A stretch of DNA of 6,038 bases from NCBI GenBank assembly GCA_958447915.1, contig CAUDCB010000123.1, positions 1-6,038 on the forward strand. The letters run 5' to 3'. The DNA comes from an uncultured Collinsella sp. GTDB taxonomy: Bacteria > Actinomycetota > Coriobacteriia > Coriobacteriales > Coriobacteriaceae. Under the pieces are notes generated by a model, which worked only from the letters and a program-made list of their open reading frames with translations, was not told the DNA's origin and ran no database searches. This document shows, in pieces, positions 1-4,225 of this stretch. Made by a program: the position numbers and the translations under genes. Each line of letters starts with the position of its first letter. The first letter of the stretch is position 1.

Positions 1-260
1 ACCCGGAATTCGATGCCAGAACGGGATATGCTTTCCGAATCGCCTTCAGGCGGAAATTGCATCCCATTCTGAGTCTTCATTCTGGGACACGCTTTCCGCA
101 AGGAGCTTCGTCAGGAAAGCGCATCCCGTTCCGAGCTCCTATTCCGGGACGCACTTTCCGGTTGTCATTCACTTGGAAACTGCATTCCTGTTTGAGCGTC
201 CAGACTAGGAAGCGCTTTCCGTTGGCGTGGTCGTTGGGAAAACGCGGCCCAGATAGGGGG
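1..260 (+). repeat. 62-bp tandem repeat array 1 (degenerate, hairpin-forming)
   Basis: Units begin with a GGAAA-type block at 52, 114, 175 and 237, so the period is 62, 61 and 62 bp. A partial unit runs off the left edge of the window. Each unit has a left arm resembling GGAAACTGCATCCC and a right arm resembling GGGACACGCTTTCC. The two arms are imperfect reverse complements about 18 bp apart, so each unit can fold into a hairpin. The arms are conserved and the DNA between them varies. The last unit decays near 260, shortly after the downstream edge of the minus-strand gene that stops at 293. Open frames across the array are by-products of the repeats. Function unknown. Confidence 0.85.
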
Positions 261-292
261 ATGCGATCTGGCGATGCGTGGCCTAGCAGCTC

Positions 293-1291
293 CTACAGGT
301 CCACCTCGTTGAGCCATGTCGGCAGCGCGGTCTGCCGGATGCCTGCCGTCTGCAGCTTTTTGGCGAGCATTCCTGCCGAGCGGACCTCGTTCATGGTAAA
401 GCGCAGCAGAGGGTGACCGTAGAGCGATAGGTGCGCCTCGCGCTGTCGTTCGGCAACGAGCGCCTCGGCGGTGGTGCGTCCGGCCAGCATGGTCTGGTCG
501 GTATATTTGATGAGCCCGTCGAGCTCGCCCAGCGTGAGTTCCCGCGCCTGGCGCTCCCAGGCAAAGTCCGTTCGTATGGGCTTGGCCGAATCGAAGGGGT
601 CCGTCAGCTCGTATTGAAGCCAGTCGGGCGCAAAGCCCGTCTCGATCATGACGGCGCGGGCGACTGATTCCCCGCCGCTCTCGGCACGTGCATCTGCATA
701 TTGCAGCGTGGTGAGGGACGTCCGCACCGCGCGACCGTTGCGAGCACCCGCCCGTTTTTCGACTGCCTCCATCAGCTGCTCCCGCGTAAGGCCGAGCTTT
801 GAGATCGCCGAATCGGCAATGGGCATGCCGTCGGCAAAACCAGTTTGCAGCAGGCAATCTGTGACCGTTTGGATGGGCGGCGTTACCGATATGCCGGATA
901 GAAGGATTGCTCCGGCCGGCTCGATCTGATGCCGCTGAATATGCGCGCCCGGGCGAGCCGACGGCTTGGTGGCGCTGCAGACATGTACGACATCCAGGTG
1001 TCGCCACGAGACCTCGAGCCCCAGCAGACAGGCGGCCGAAAACGAGCAGAACGTCCAATCGGGGTGGATGATCGCAAGGGCGTGGATAATCTCGCAATGG
1101 CGTTGCGCTCGGTTGAGTTCATCCCAGCGCGTTTTTCGCGCAAACAACCCCGGCATGGGCGAGACAACCGTGCCGCCGGTGCGCCGAAGGAGCGCTTTTC
1201 GGATCGCCGTGCTCGGGGGAATCAGACAGCGCCCCTCTTGTTCGGCTTGAGTGAGCAGTTGGTCGATGAGCTGGTCATTGCAATGGGTCAT
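293..1291 (-). CDS. AbiEi/DUF559-like protein with nuclease-like C-terminus
   Basis: This encodes a 332-residue protein. The start is ATG at 1291, chosen because an AGGAGG site (1301-1306) lies 9 nt upstream on the coding strand. The stop is TAG at 293-295. The N-terminal 100 residues resemble the winged-helix plus AbiEi-like layout seen in many actinobacterial proteins; the segment around residues 41-51 reads TVVSPMPGLFA. The C-terminal part has conserved-looking acidic residues at E204 and E208, then D242 (RTDFAW) and E256-x-D258 followed by K262 (GELDGLIKY). This matches the D...ExD-G-K pattern of DUF559/Vsr-like PD-(D/E)XK folds. In AbiE systems the AbiEi protein is the DNA-binding antitoxin of an AbiEii nucleotidyltransferase. 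No such toxin is seen here, so the gene looks solitary. A regulatory or DNA-cleaving role is inference. The gene itself looks intact. Confidence 0.8.
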   Translation of the reverse strand: MTHCNDQLIDQLLTQAEQEGRCLIPPSTAIRKALLRRTGGTVVSPMPGLFARKTRWDELNRAQRHCEIIHALAIIHPDWTFCSFSAACLLGLEVSWRHLDVVHVCSATKPSARPGAHIQRHQIEPAGAILLSGISVTPPIQTVTDCLLQTGFADGMPIADSAISKLGLTREQLMEAVEKRAGARNGRAVRTSLTTLQYADARAESGGESVARAVMIETGFAPDWLQYELTDPFDSAKPIRTDFAWERQARELTLGELDGLIKYTDQTMLAGRTTAEALVAERQREAHLSLYGHPLLRFTMNEVRSAGMLAKKLQTAGIRQTALPTWLNEVDL

Positions 1292-1300
1292 GAGCTACCG

Positions 1301-1309
1301 CCTCCTTTT
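1301..1309 (-). promoter_or_regulatory. Strong ribosome binding site of the AbiEi-like gene
   Basis: Read on the minus strand this is AAAAGGAGG, ending 9 nt before the ATG at 1291. It fixes the start codon over later in-frame methionines. Confidence 0.85.
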
Positions 1310-1345
1310 GGGTAGCAAAAACGTATCAGCTGGAACTTGCCGCTC

Positions 1346-1367
1346 AGCTGACCAAAAGCTGACCAAA
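1346..1367 (-). repeat. Tandem 11-bp direct repeat, possible operator
   Basis: AGCTGACCAAA occurs twice back to back (1346-1356 and 1357-1367). A weak third copy follows at 1368-1378 with 7 of 11 bases matching. On the coding strand of the AbiEi-like gene this reads as repeated TTTGGTCAGCT, 55-76 bp upstream of its start codon. Direct repeats in that position are typical of transcription-factor sites. AbiEi proteins are known to autoregulate by binding repeats in their promoters, so autoregulation is a reasonable but unproven guess. I did not find a convincing -35/-10 pair here. Confidence 0.4.
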
Positions 1368-1377
1368 ATCTAACCAT

Positions 1378-1398
1378 GCAGGTAGATGACCTGCTTTT
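1378..1398 (+). terminator. Small hairpin with T-run, weak terminator candidate
   Basis: GCAGGT (1378-1383) pairs perfectly with ACCTGC (1389-1394) across a 5-nt loop, and four T follow at 1395-1398. The stem is only 6 bp and no plus-strand gene ends just before it, so this may instead be a protein-binding palindrome upstream of the AbiEi-like gene. Confidence 0.3.
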
Positions 1399-1587
1399 GG
1401 CGACATATTTCTTATTTGAATCGGTGGGCGGTAATCGGCGACCGTGAACGGCAGCTGGATATGAAGTCTTGGTAAGTTTCGGGACGTGTACTTTTTGAAA
1501 AAGAGCATTCTATCTGCTGTTTTGTGTTTCTGGATCGCATATTTGAAGGCATGTGATACGGGCTGCGGATCGTCATCTTGTATCTGC
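1399..1587. other. AT-richer intergenic stretch without a supported gene
   Basis: This lies between the AbiEi-like gene's upstream region and array 2. A GTG-initiated frame starts at 1486 and its first 35 codons look hydrophobic and cysteine-rich. It has no Shine-Dalgarno site and then runs straight through the repeat array, so I do not call it. No convincing promoter or RNA gene was seen. Confidence 0.5.
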
Positions 1588-1853
1588 GGAAACTGTGTCC
1601 CGGAATTTACGTTCGGAATGGGACGCGCTTTCCGGAACAGCCCTCAACCGGAAACTGTGTCCCGGAAATTGGCTCCAGAGTGGGATTCATTTTCCGGATT
1701 GGGCCTCAAGCGGAAACTGTGTCCCGGAATGAGCGCTCAGAGTGAGATGCGCTTTCCCAGCGGTGCCTCTACCGGAAACTGTATCCCGGATTCGACGCTC
1801 AGAATGGGATTCGTTTTCAGGTAAAGGCCTCAAATGGAACATGCGTCCCAGGA
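1588..1853 (+). repeat. 62-bp tandem repeat array 2 (best preserved)
   Basis: Units start at 1588, 1650, 1712, 1774 and 1836, an exact 62-bp period. The last unit is only a left arm. The left arm GGAAACTGTGTCCC is identical in the first three units and differs at one base in the fourth. The right arm is GGGACGCGCTTTCC in the first unit (1620-1633). The arms pair with G:T wobble and a few mismatches across an 18-nt loop. The inter-unit spacer also ends in a conserved block resembling GCCTCAAGC. A second pairing is possible between the right arm of one unit and the left arm of the next (TTTCCGG with CCGGAAA). Arm centres alternate at 32 and 30 bp, about three helical turns. Confidence 0.9.
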
Positions 1854-1881
1854 CCCGCAACGGCGCCGCCGCGCAACTTTG

Positions 1882-1918
1882 TGTCCGCACGGACGGCTAT
1901 GTTTACTGTAATGTAGCC
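1882..1918 (+). promoter_or_regulatory. Upstream element shared with the exonuclease gene (copy 1)
   Basis: This 37-bp block matches 4147-4183 at 31 of 37 positions. Both start TGTCCGCACGG and end AATGTAGCC. It ends 22 bp before the SIMPL-gene start. It contains the inverted repeat GTCCG-CA-CGGAC and a TACTGTAAT stretch that could hold a -10 element. Its position upstream of two unrelated genes suggests a promoter or shared regulatory site. I cannot assign a consensus -35. Confidence 0.45.
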
Positions 1919-1940
1919 ATTCGTGGAAAGGACGGATGCC

Positions 1941-2582
1941 ATGGCAACGGATAAGACCGGTTATGTGAGCGTTGGTGCCCGGATCGAGGATAAGGTCATG
2001 CCCGACCGCGTGATCTTTAGCATTGGCTTTGGCGGCCGCTTTGATACCAAGGAGGCGTGCCTGGACGATTACAACGCCGATCGCGCCAAGGTCGCCGCTG
2101 CGCTGGCGCCCTTTGGTCTGGATGACGAGTTAACGTGTCGCCGGTACACCTGCTATGCGCAGACGACGCGCAAAAGGGCAATCATCGTGGGCTACGACTA
2201 CTATGCGTACGGCACGGTTGCCGCGCCTGTCGATTCGATTGATTGTGCGGCTGTGTGGACGGCGCTCAACACCTGCTGATCGCATGCCGACATGAACATT
2301 CGATTTGAACTTGCGGATGAGCGCGCGGCGGAGGACGTCCTGATTGCCCGCGCTGTCGAGCGCGCCCGCGGTAATGCGCAGGCGCTCGCTGCGGCCGCGG
2401 GGACTAAGCTGGGCGGCATCAAGCATATCTCGTATAACAGCCGGCCGGGGGATTATGGCACGGTATACTGCGCTGCCATGGGCGCTCCCGATGGGGCATC
2501 CGGAGGCCTTGGGGAAACGGTGCTGGATCCGGAACCCATCGAGGTTGAGTGCTCCGTGGACGTGGAGTGGTGGCTGGAGTAG
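1941..2582 (+). pseudogene. SIMPL-domain (DUF541) protein gene interrupted by in-frame TGA
   Basis: The start is ATG at 1941, with AAAGGA (1927-1932) 8 nt upstream. The first part (112 codons) ends at TGA 2277-2279. The same frame continues without a shift to TAG at 2580-2582. Both halves match the SIMPL/DUF541 fold. The first half has the N-terminal beta strand, a PDRVIFSIGFGG segment and a GYDYYAYGTV strand. The second half has FELADERAAED followed by the typical AxxRARxxAxALAxAAGxKLGGI helix. A normal family member would read through, so this is most simply a nonsense or small-insertion mutation: removing TGA TCG keeps the frame. The ATG at 2292 could allow re-initiation, but no good ribosome site precedes it. 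Cellular roles in this family are poorly defined. No signal peptide is visible, so the product would be cytoplasmic. Confidence 0.7.
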
Positions 2583-2627
2583 TGGACGAGTCGGGCGGGC
2601 GTCGAGCTTTCATTACTGAAAAACCAT

Positions 2628-2656
2628 TTGTTAAACCTGACAACCGTGGGTAGAAT
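2628..2656 (+). promoter_or_regulatory. Promoter of antisense RNA, module copy A
   Basis: The -35 is TTGTTA (2628-2633) and the -10 is TAGAAT (2651-2656), with a 17-bp spacer. The same two hexamers with the same spacing recur in copy B. Transcription should start near 2662-2664 and run toward the 3' end of the minus-strand peptide gene. Confidence 0.7.
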
Positions 2657-2662
2657 AAAGTC

Positions 2663-2748
2663 GACGGCAGCCCAAGTAGAGAAGAGCTGGGCAGCGCCGT
2701 TGCTTTGCTTAAGGGGTCAATGCCTTAACGGCGTCGACCCCTCTTTTT
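2663..2748 (+). ncRNA. Candidate antisense antitoxin RNA, copy A
   Basis: A short RNA of about 86 nt is predicted between the promoter at 2628-2656 and the terminator ending at 2748. Its first hairpin pairs ACGGC (2664-2668) with GCCGT (2696-2700) and GCCCA (2670-2674) with TGGGC (2688-2692), leaving a 13-nt loop. The second hairpin is the terminator. It is convergent with the 41-codon peptide gene and overlaps the last 8 codons including the stop, plus that mRNA's 3' UTR. This layout is that of RatA (with TxpA) and SR4 (with BsrG) in Bacillus, where the RNA pairs with the toxin mRNA 3' end. In copy B the stems are identical but the loop differs in length and sequence, as expected for a structured RNA. 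No open frame of note lies within it. Confidence 0.65.
2712..2748 (+). terminator. Rho-independent terminator of antisense RNA, copy A
   Basis: AGGGGTC (2712-2718) pairs with GACCCCT (2736-2742). After one A:C mismatch the stem continues with ATGCC and GGCGT (one T:G pair) around a TTAAC loop. CTTTTT follows at 2743-2748. The stem overlaps the final codons and stop of the minus-strand peptide gene. Confidence 0.85.
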
Positions 2749-2850
2749 ACGCTTCGAGCGCTGCTTGAGTGCCTCGGCAAGTCCGATAAGCGCCGTGATG
2801 AGCGAGACCAAAGCGGTCAGGAGCTTCACGAAATCAATCAGATCGGTCAT
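2725..2850 (-). CDS. Small hydrophobic-basic peptide, candidate type I toxin, copy A
   Basis: This 41-residue peptide starts MTDLIDFVKLLTALVS. Residues 4-28 form an almost uninterrupted hydrophobic helix long enough to span a membrane, broken only by D6, K9 and E26. The last 13 residues carry 10 Lys/Arg. A membrane helix with a charged tail is the usual shape of type I toxins (TisB, TxpA, BsrG, Fst), which act at the inner membrane. I know no named family for this sequence. The start at 2850 is preferred because the GGAGG site (2859-2863) is 8 nt away; the in-frame ATG at 2856 is too close. The copy B peptide differs at only four places (I18L, A25S, S32T, R34Q). A LexA-type box lies about 90 bp upstream, and the antisense RNA gene overlaps the 3' end. 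Too short for homology to be certain; architecture is the main evidence. Confidence 0.7.
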   Translation of the reverse strand: MTDLIDFVKLLTALVSLITALIGLAEALKQRSKRKKRGRRR

Positions 2851-2885
2851 GGGCATCACCTCCCGTCGCATGGAGGGCGCTGCCC
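2851..2885 (-). promoter_or_regulatory. Shine-Dalgarno-sequestering hairpin in toxin leader, copy A
   Basis: On the mRNA, CCCTCC (2872-2877) pairs with the ribosome site GGGAGG (2859-2864) across a 7-nt loop. Outside it GGGC (2882-2885) pairs with GCCC (2851-2854), just before the ATG at 2850. The hairpin would hide the ribosome site in the folded transcript. The whole element is identical in copy B. Blocked translation in the primary transcript is known for several type I toxin mRNAs. Confidence 0.6.
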
Positions 2886-2932
2886 GGCACATGGAACTGC
2901 CGTCAACAACAGCTATCTTATCAAATTACAGC

Positions 2933-2954
2933 ATAATATACGAATATATGTTCG
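2933..2954 (-). promoter_or_regulatory. LexA-type SOS box with overlapping -10 region, copy A
   Basis: CGAATATATGTTCG lies at 2941-2954. It differs at one base from the palindrome CGAACATATGTTCG, which fits the CGAAC-N4-GTTCG LexA box of Bacillus and actinobacteria. On the minus strand it is directly followed by TATATTAT (2933-2940), a good -10 for the peptide gene. Bound LexA would occlude RNA polymerase. The -35 is not clear. The predicted leader is about 75 nt. Confidence 0.65.
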
Positions 2955-2964
2955 CTTATATTGG

Positions 2965-3138
2965 AGCTGCGAGCTGATGGGCGAGGACGTTCTGGAAAAG
3001 CTCGTGTACCGAAGCGAGCTCTTTAGGCGCCAGCATAAAAGCTATGTGCTCTTCTCGAAGCGCGGCTTTACGCAGGGATGTCGGGATGCTGCGGAGAGTA
3101 GGGGAGACGTCAAGCTGATCTCGTTTGCCGAGATGTGA
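2965..3138 (+). pseudogene. 3' stump of a DUF234-type AAA ATPase gene
   Basis: From about 2965 the frame reads SCELMGEDVLEKLVYRSELF, then YVLFSKRGFTQGC and a final VKLISFAEM before TGA at 3136-3138. This matches the C-terminal end of the ATP-binding protein family with a DUF234 nuclease-like domain, where a CKWRNE-x-DVLxKL segment leads to a YYLFSKSGFT strand. The ATPase domain and everything upstream are missing. The sequence before it is the promoter and LexA box of toxin copy A, so the module directly abuts the truncated gene. It is not expected to be expressed as a functional protein. Confidence 0.7.
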
Positions 3139-3150
3139 GGGCGGGGATAA

Positions 3151-3480
3151 TGAAGCGCGTCCTGATTTGATGCTGGGAATGGGATGTGCTTTCCTTTTGC
3201 GACCTTTGGCGGAAAGTGTGTCCCAGATTTCGGCCCCAGAGTGGGATGCCGTTTCCGGATCGGCCCTCAGGCGGAAACTACAACCCGGAATTTGGCTCCA
3301 AAACGGGATACGCTTTCCCGGTGGCATCTCTAGCGGAAACTGCATCCCGGAATGAGCTCTCGGAACGGGACACGCTTTCCCATCGGGGCTTCAAACGGAA
3401 ACCGTGTCCCGGAATCGAGCCTCAGGGTGGGACGCATTTTCCGGTAGAGGCCTGGGACGGAAGGCGTGTCCCAGAATCCG
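3151..3480 (+). repeat. 62-bp tandem repeat array 3
   Basis: Clear units start at 3211, 3273, 3335, 3397 and 3459, all exactly 62 bp apart. A decayed unit precedes them near 3149-3151, immediately after the ATPase stump. Arms have the same consensus and orientation as arrays 1 and 2, for example GGAAACCGTGTCCC (3397) and GGGACACGCTTTCC (3367-3380). The array fills the space between the ATPase stump and toxin-antitoxin copy B. Frames on both strands here are repeat artefacts. Confidence 0.9.
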
Positions 3481-3542
3481 GCTAATCCGATGGCCAGGTG
3501 GTTGAGCGAGCGAGCTCCGAGGCTCCATTACTGAAAATTCAT

Positions 3543-3571
3543 TTGTTAAACCTGGCAACCGTGGGTAGAAT
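3543..3571 (+). promoter_or_regulatory. Promoter of antisense RNA, module copy B
   Basis: TTGTTA (3543-3548) and TAGAAT (3566-3571) with a 17-bp spacer, the same as copy A. The spacer differs from copy A at a single base (CCTGG for CCTGA). Confidence 0.7.
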
Positions 3572-3577
3572 AAAGTC

Positions 3578-3663
3578 GACGGCAGCCCAAGGGTGATAGC
3601 TGGGCAGCGCCGTTACTTAGTTCAAGGGGTCAATGCCTTAACGGCGTCGACCCCTCTTCTTTT
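3578..3663 (+). ncRNA. Candidate antisense antitoxin RNA, copy B
   Basis: This is the counterpart of the copy A RNA. Hairpin 1 pairs ACGGC (3579-3583) with GCCGT (3609-3613) and GCCCA (3585-3589) with TGGGC (3601-3605). The stems equal those of copy A, but the loop is 11 nt instead of 13 and has a different sequence. A terminator hairpin ends it at about 3663. The linker between the hairpins also differs. If the loops are the first contact with the target mRNA, these differences could limit cross-talk between the two modules; this is inference. Confidence 0.65.
3625..3663 (+). terminator. Rho-independent terminator of antisense RNA, copy B
   Basis: AGGGGTC (3625-3631) pairs with GACCCCT (3649-3655), with the same inner stem as copy A and a T-rich tail CTTCTTTT (3656-3663). 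The tail is slightly weaker than in copy A. Confidence 0.8.
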
Positions 3664-3763
3664 GCTTCGTACGCTGCTTAAGTGCCTCGGAAAGTCCGAT
3701 AAGCGCCGTGAGGAGCGAGACCAAAGCGGTCAGGAGCTTCACGAAATCAATCAGATCGGTCAT
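3638..3763 (-). CDS. Small hydrophobic-basic peptide, candidate type I toxin, copy B
   Basis: A 41-residue peptide with four conservative differences from copy A. The first 51 nt of the gene are identical to copy A, and eight of 126 nt differ overall, two or three of them silent. The hydrophobic helix (residues 4-28) and basic tail are retained. The start is ATG at 3763, 8 nt from the GGAGG ribosome site on the coding strand. The frame is open further upstream to an ATG at 3829, but those codons lie in the leader that forms the ribosome-site hairpin, so the short start is preferred. A LexA-type box lies about 90 bp upstream and an antisense RNA gene overlaps the 3' end. Retention of reading frame and regulators in both copies argues that both are, or recently were, functional. 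Confidence 0.7.
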   Translation of the reverse strand: MTDLIDFVKLLTALVSLLTALIGLSEALKQRTKQKKRGRRR

Positions 3764-3798
3764 GGGCATCACCTCCCGTCGCATGGAGGGCGCTGCCC
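3764..3798 (-). promoter_or_regulatory. Shine-Dalgarno-sequestering hairpin in toxin leader, copy B
   Basis: Same fold as copy A: CCCTCC (3785-3790) pairs with the ribosome site GGGAGG (3772-3777), flanked by a GGGC/GCCC outer stem (3795-3798 with 3764-3767). Confidence 0.6.
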
Positions 3799-3853
3799 GG
3801 CACATGGAACTGCCGTCAACAACTGCCATTCTATCAAAGCGCGGTCATAAATA

Positions 3854-3867
3854 CGAATATATGTTCG
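3854..3867 (-). promoter_or_regulatory. LexA-type SOS box, copy B
   Basis: CGAATATATGTTCG, identical to the copy A box, although the DNA around it has diverged between the copies. On the minus strand it is followed by a TATTTAT -10-like stretch (3847-3853). Confidence 0.65.
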
Positions 3868-3898
3868 ATAATAACAGCAACGTGATTCTCTCGAATAG

Positions 3899-3985
3899 CA
3901 GCCTTTCGTGAGGGCGGCAGAAGACGGCGCTGGGCGATTGGGGATAGACGCGCAGGTCTTCGTCACCGAAAGCCCGTTTGATTAA
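3899..3985 (+). pseudogene. Possible 3' stump of an unidentified gene
   Basis: An open frame enters after an in-frame TAG at 3896-3898 and reads ...GRLGIDAQVFVTESPFD before TAA at 3983-3985. The composition looks like a natural protein C-terminus, but there is no start codon with a ribosome site and I do not recognise the family. By analogy with the ATPase stump beside copy A, it may be the end of a gene truncated at the promoter side of copy B. Low confidence. Confidence 0.25.
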
Positions 3986-4006
3986 CCAGCCCTCTGTAGG
4001 TACACT
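3978..4006 (+). promoter_or_regulatory. Promoter candidate upstream of a hairpin element
   Basis: TTGATT (3978-3983) and TACACT (4001-4006) have a 17-bp spacer. Transcription from about 4013 would run straight into the hairpin at 4018-4052, either giving a very short RNA or a leader for the exonuclease gene. Confidence 0.45.
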
Positions 4007-4017
4007 GCATATTGATG

Positions 4018-4052
4018 GGCCCGGGATGACCTCTGATTCAAGTCACCGGGCC
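4018..4052 (+). terminator. Hairpin element, copy 1 (terminator-like, weak T tail)
   Basis: GGCCCGG (4018-4024) pairs perfectly with CCGGGCC (4046-4052). An inner stem pairs TGAC (4027-4030) with GTCA (4042-4045). The tail is TAAATCTTCTT, poorer than a classic T-run. The inner part ATGACCTCTGATTCAAGTCA recurs with one change in the terminator at 4968-5009. Confidence 0.5.
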
Positions 4053-4146
4053 TAAATCTTCTTCATGCATTTGAATAGAGCGGGCGACTCTCTTGGGGTC
4101 GTTTGCATGGCGTGTGCTTGGCGCATGGTATTGCGCCCCGCTTTCA

Positions 4147-4183
4147 TGTCCGCACGGGCGCCTATCCTTACGGCAATGTAGCC
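4147..4183 (+). promoter_or_regulatory. Upstream element shared with the SIMPL gene (copy 2)
   Basis: This block matches 1882-1918 at 31 of 37 positions and lies 42 bp upstream of the exonuclease start. It falls inside the open frame that extends upstream of the GTG start, which supports treating that extension as non-coding leader. Confidence 0.45.
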
Positions 4184-4225
4184 GCCTATGTAGCAAGCGG
4201 CAGGCAACGGAGAAAGGCCCTAACC

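Noticed and set aside
165..1097. A 310-codon minus-strand frame overlapping the AbiEi-like gene
   Set aside because: It is an out-of-frame shadow, rich in Arg/Ala/Gly/His as expected of high-GC alternative frames; the 293-1291 frame has the ribosome site and family motifs.
1486..1824. A 112-codon plus-strand gene with a hydrophobic N-terminus
   Set aside because: It has a GTG start without a ribosome site, and two thirds of it is a translation of the 62-bp repeats, whose period is not a multiple of three.
1588..1853. CRISPR array
   Set aside because: The period is regular, but each 62-bp unit holds two inverted conserved arms with partly conserved spacers, the repeats are not exact, and no cas gene is present.
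2277..2279. TGA as a selenocysteine codon in the SIMPL gene
   Set aside because: No convincing SECIS-like hairpin follows, and the SIMPL family is not known for selenocysteine at this position.
2956..3345. A 129-codon minus-strand gene
   Set aside because: It crosses the repeat array and the antisense side of the ATPase stump; no ribosome site or family resemblance.
2611..3867. Composite transposon with the two module copies as insertion-sequence ends
   Set aside because: The copies encode no transposase and show no terminal inverted repeats or target-site duplication that I could find.
4103..4225. Longer N-terminus of the exonuclease from ATG 4103
   Set aside because: No ribosome site there, the DNA contains the shared upstream element, and the GTG at 4226 has a well-placed AAAGG site.
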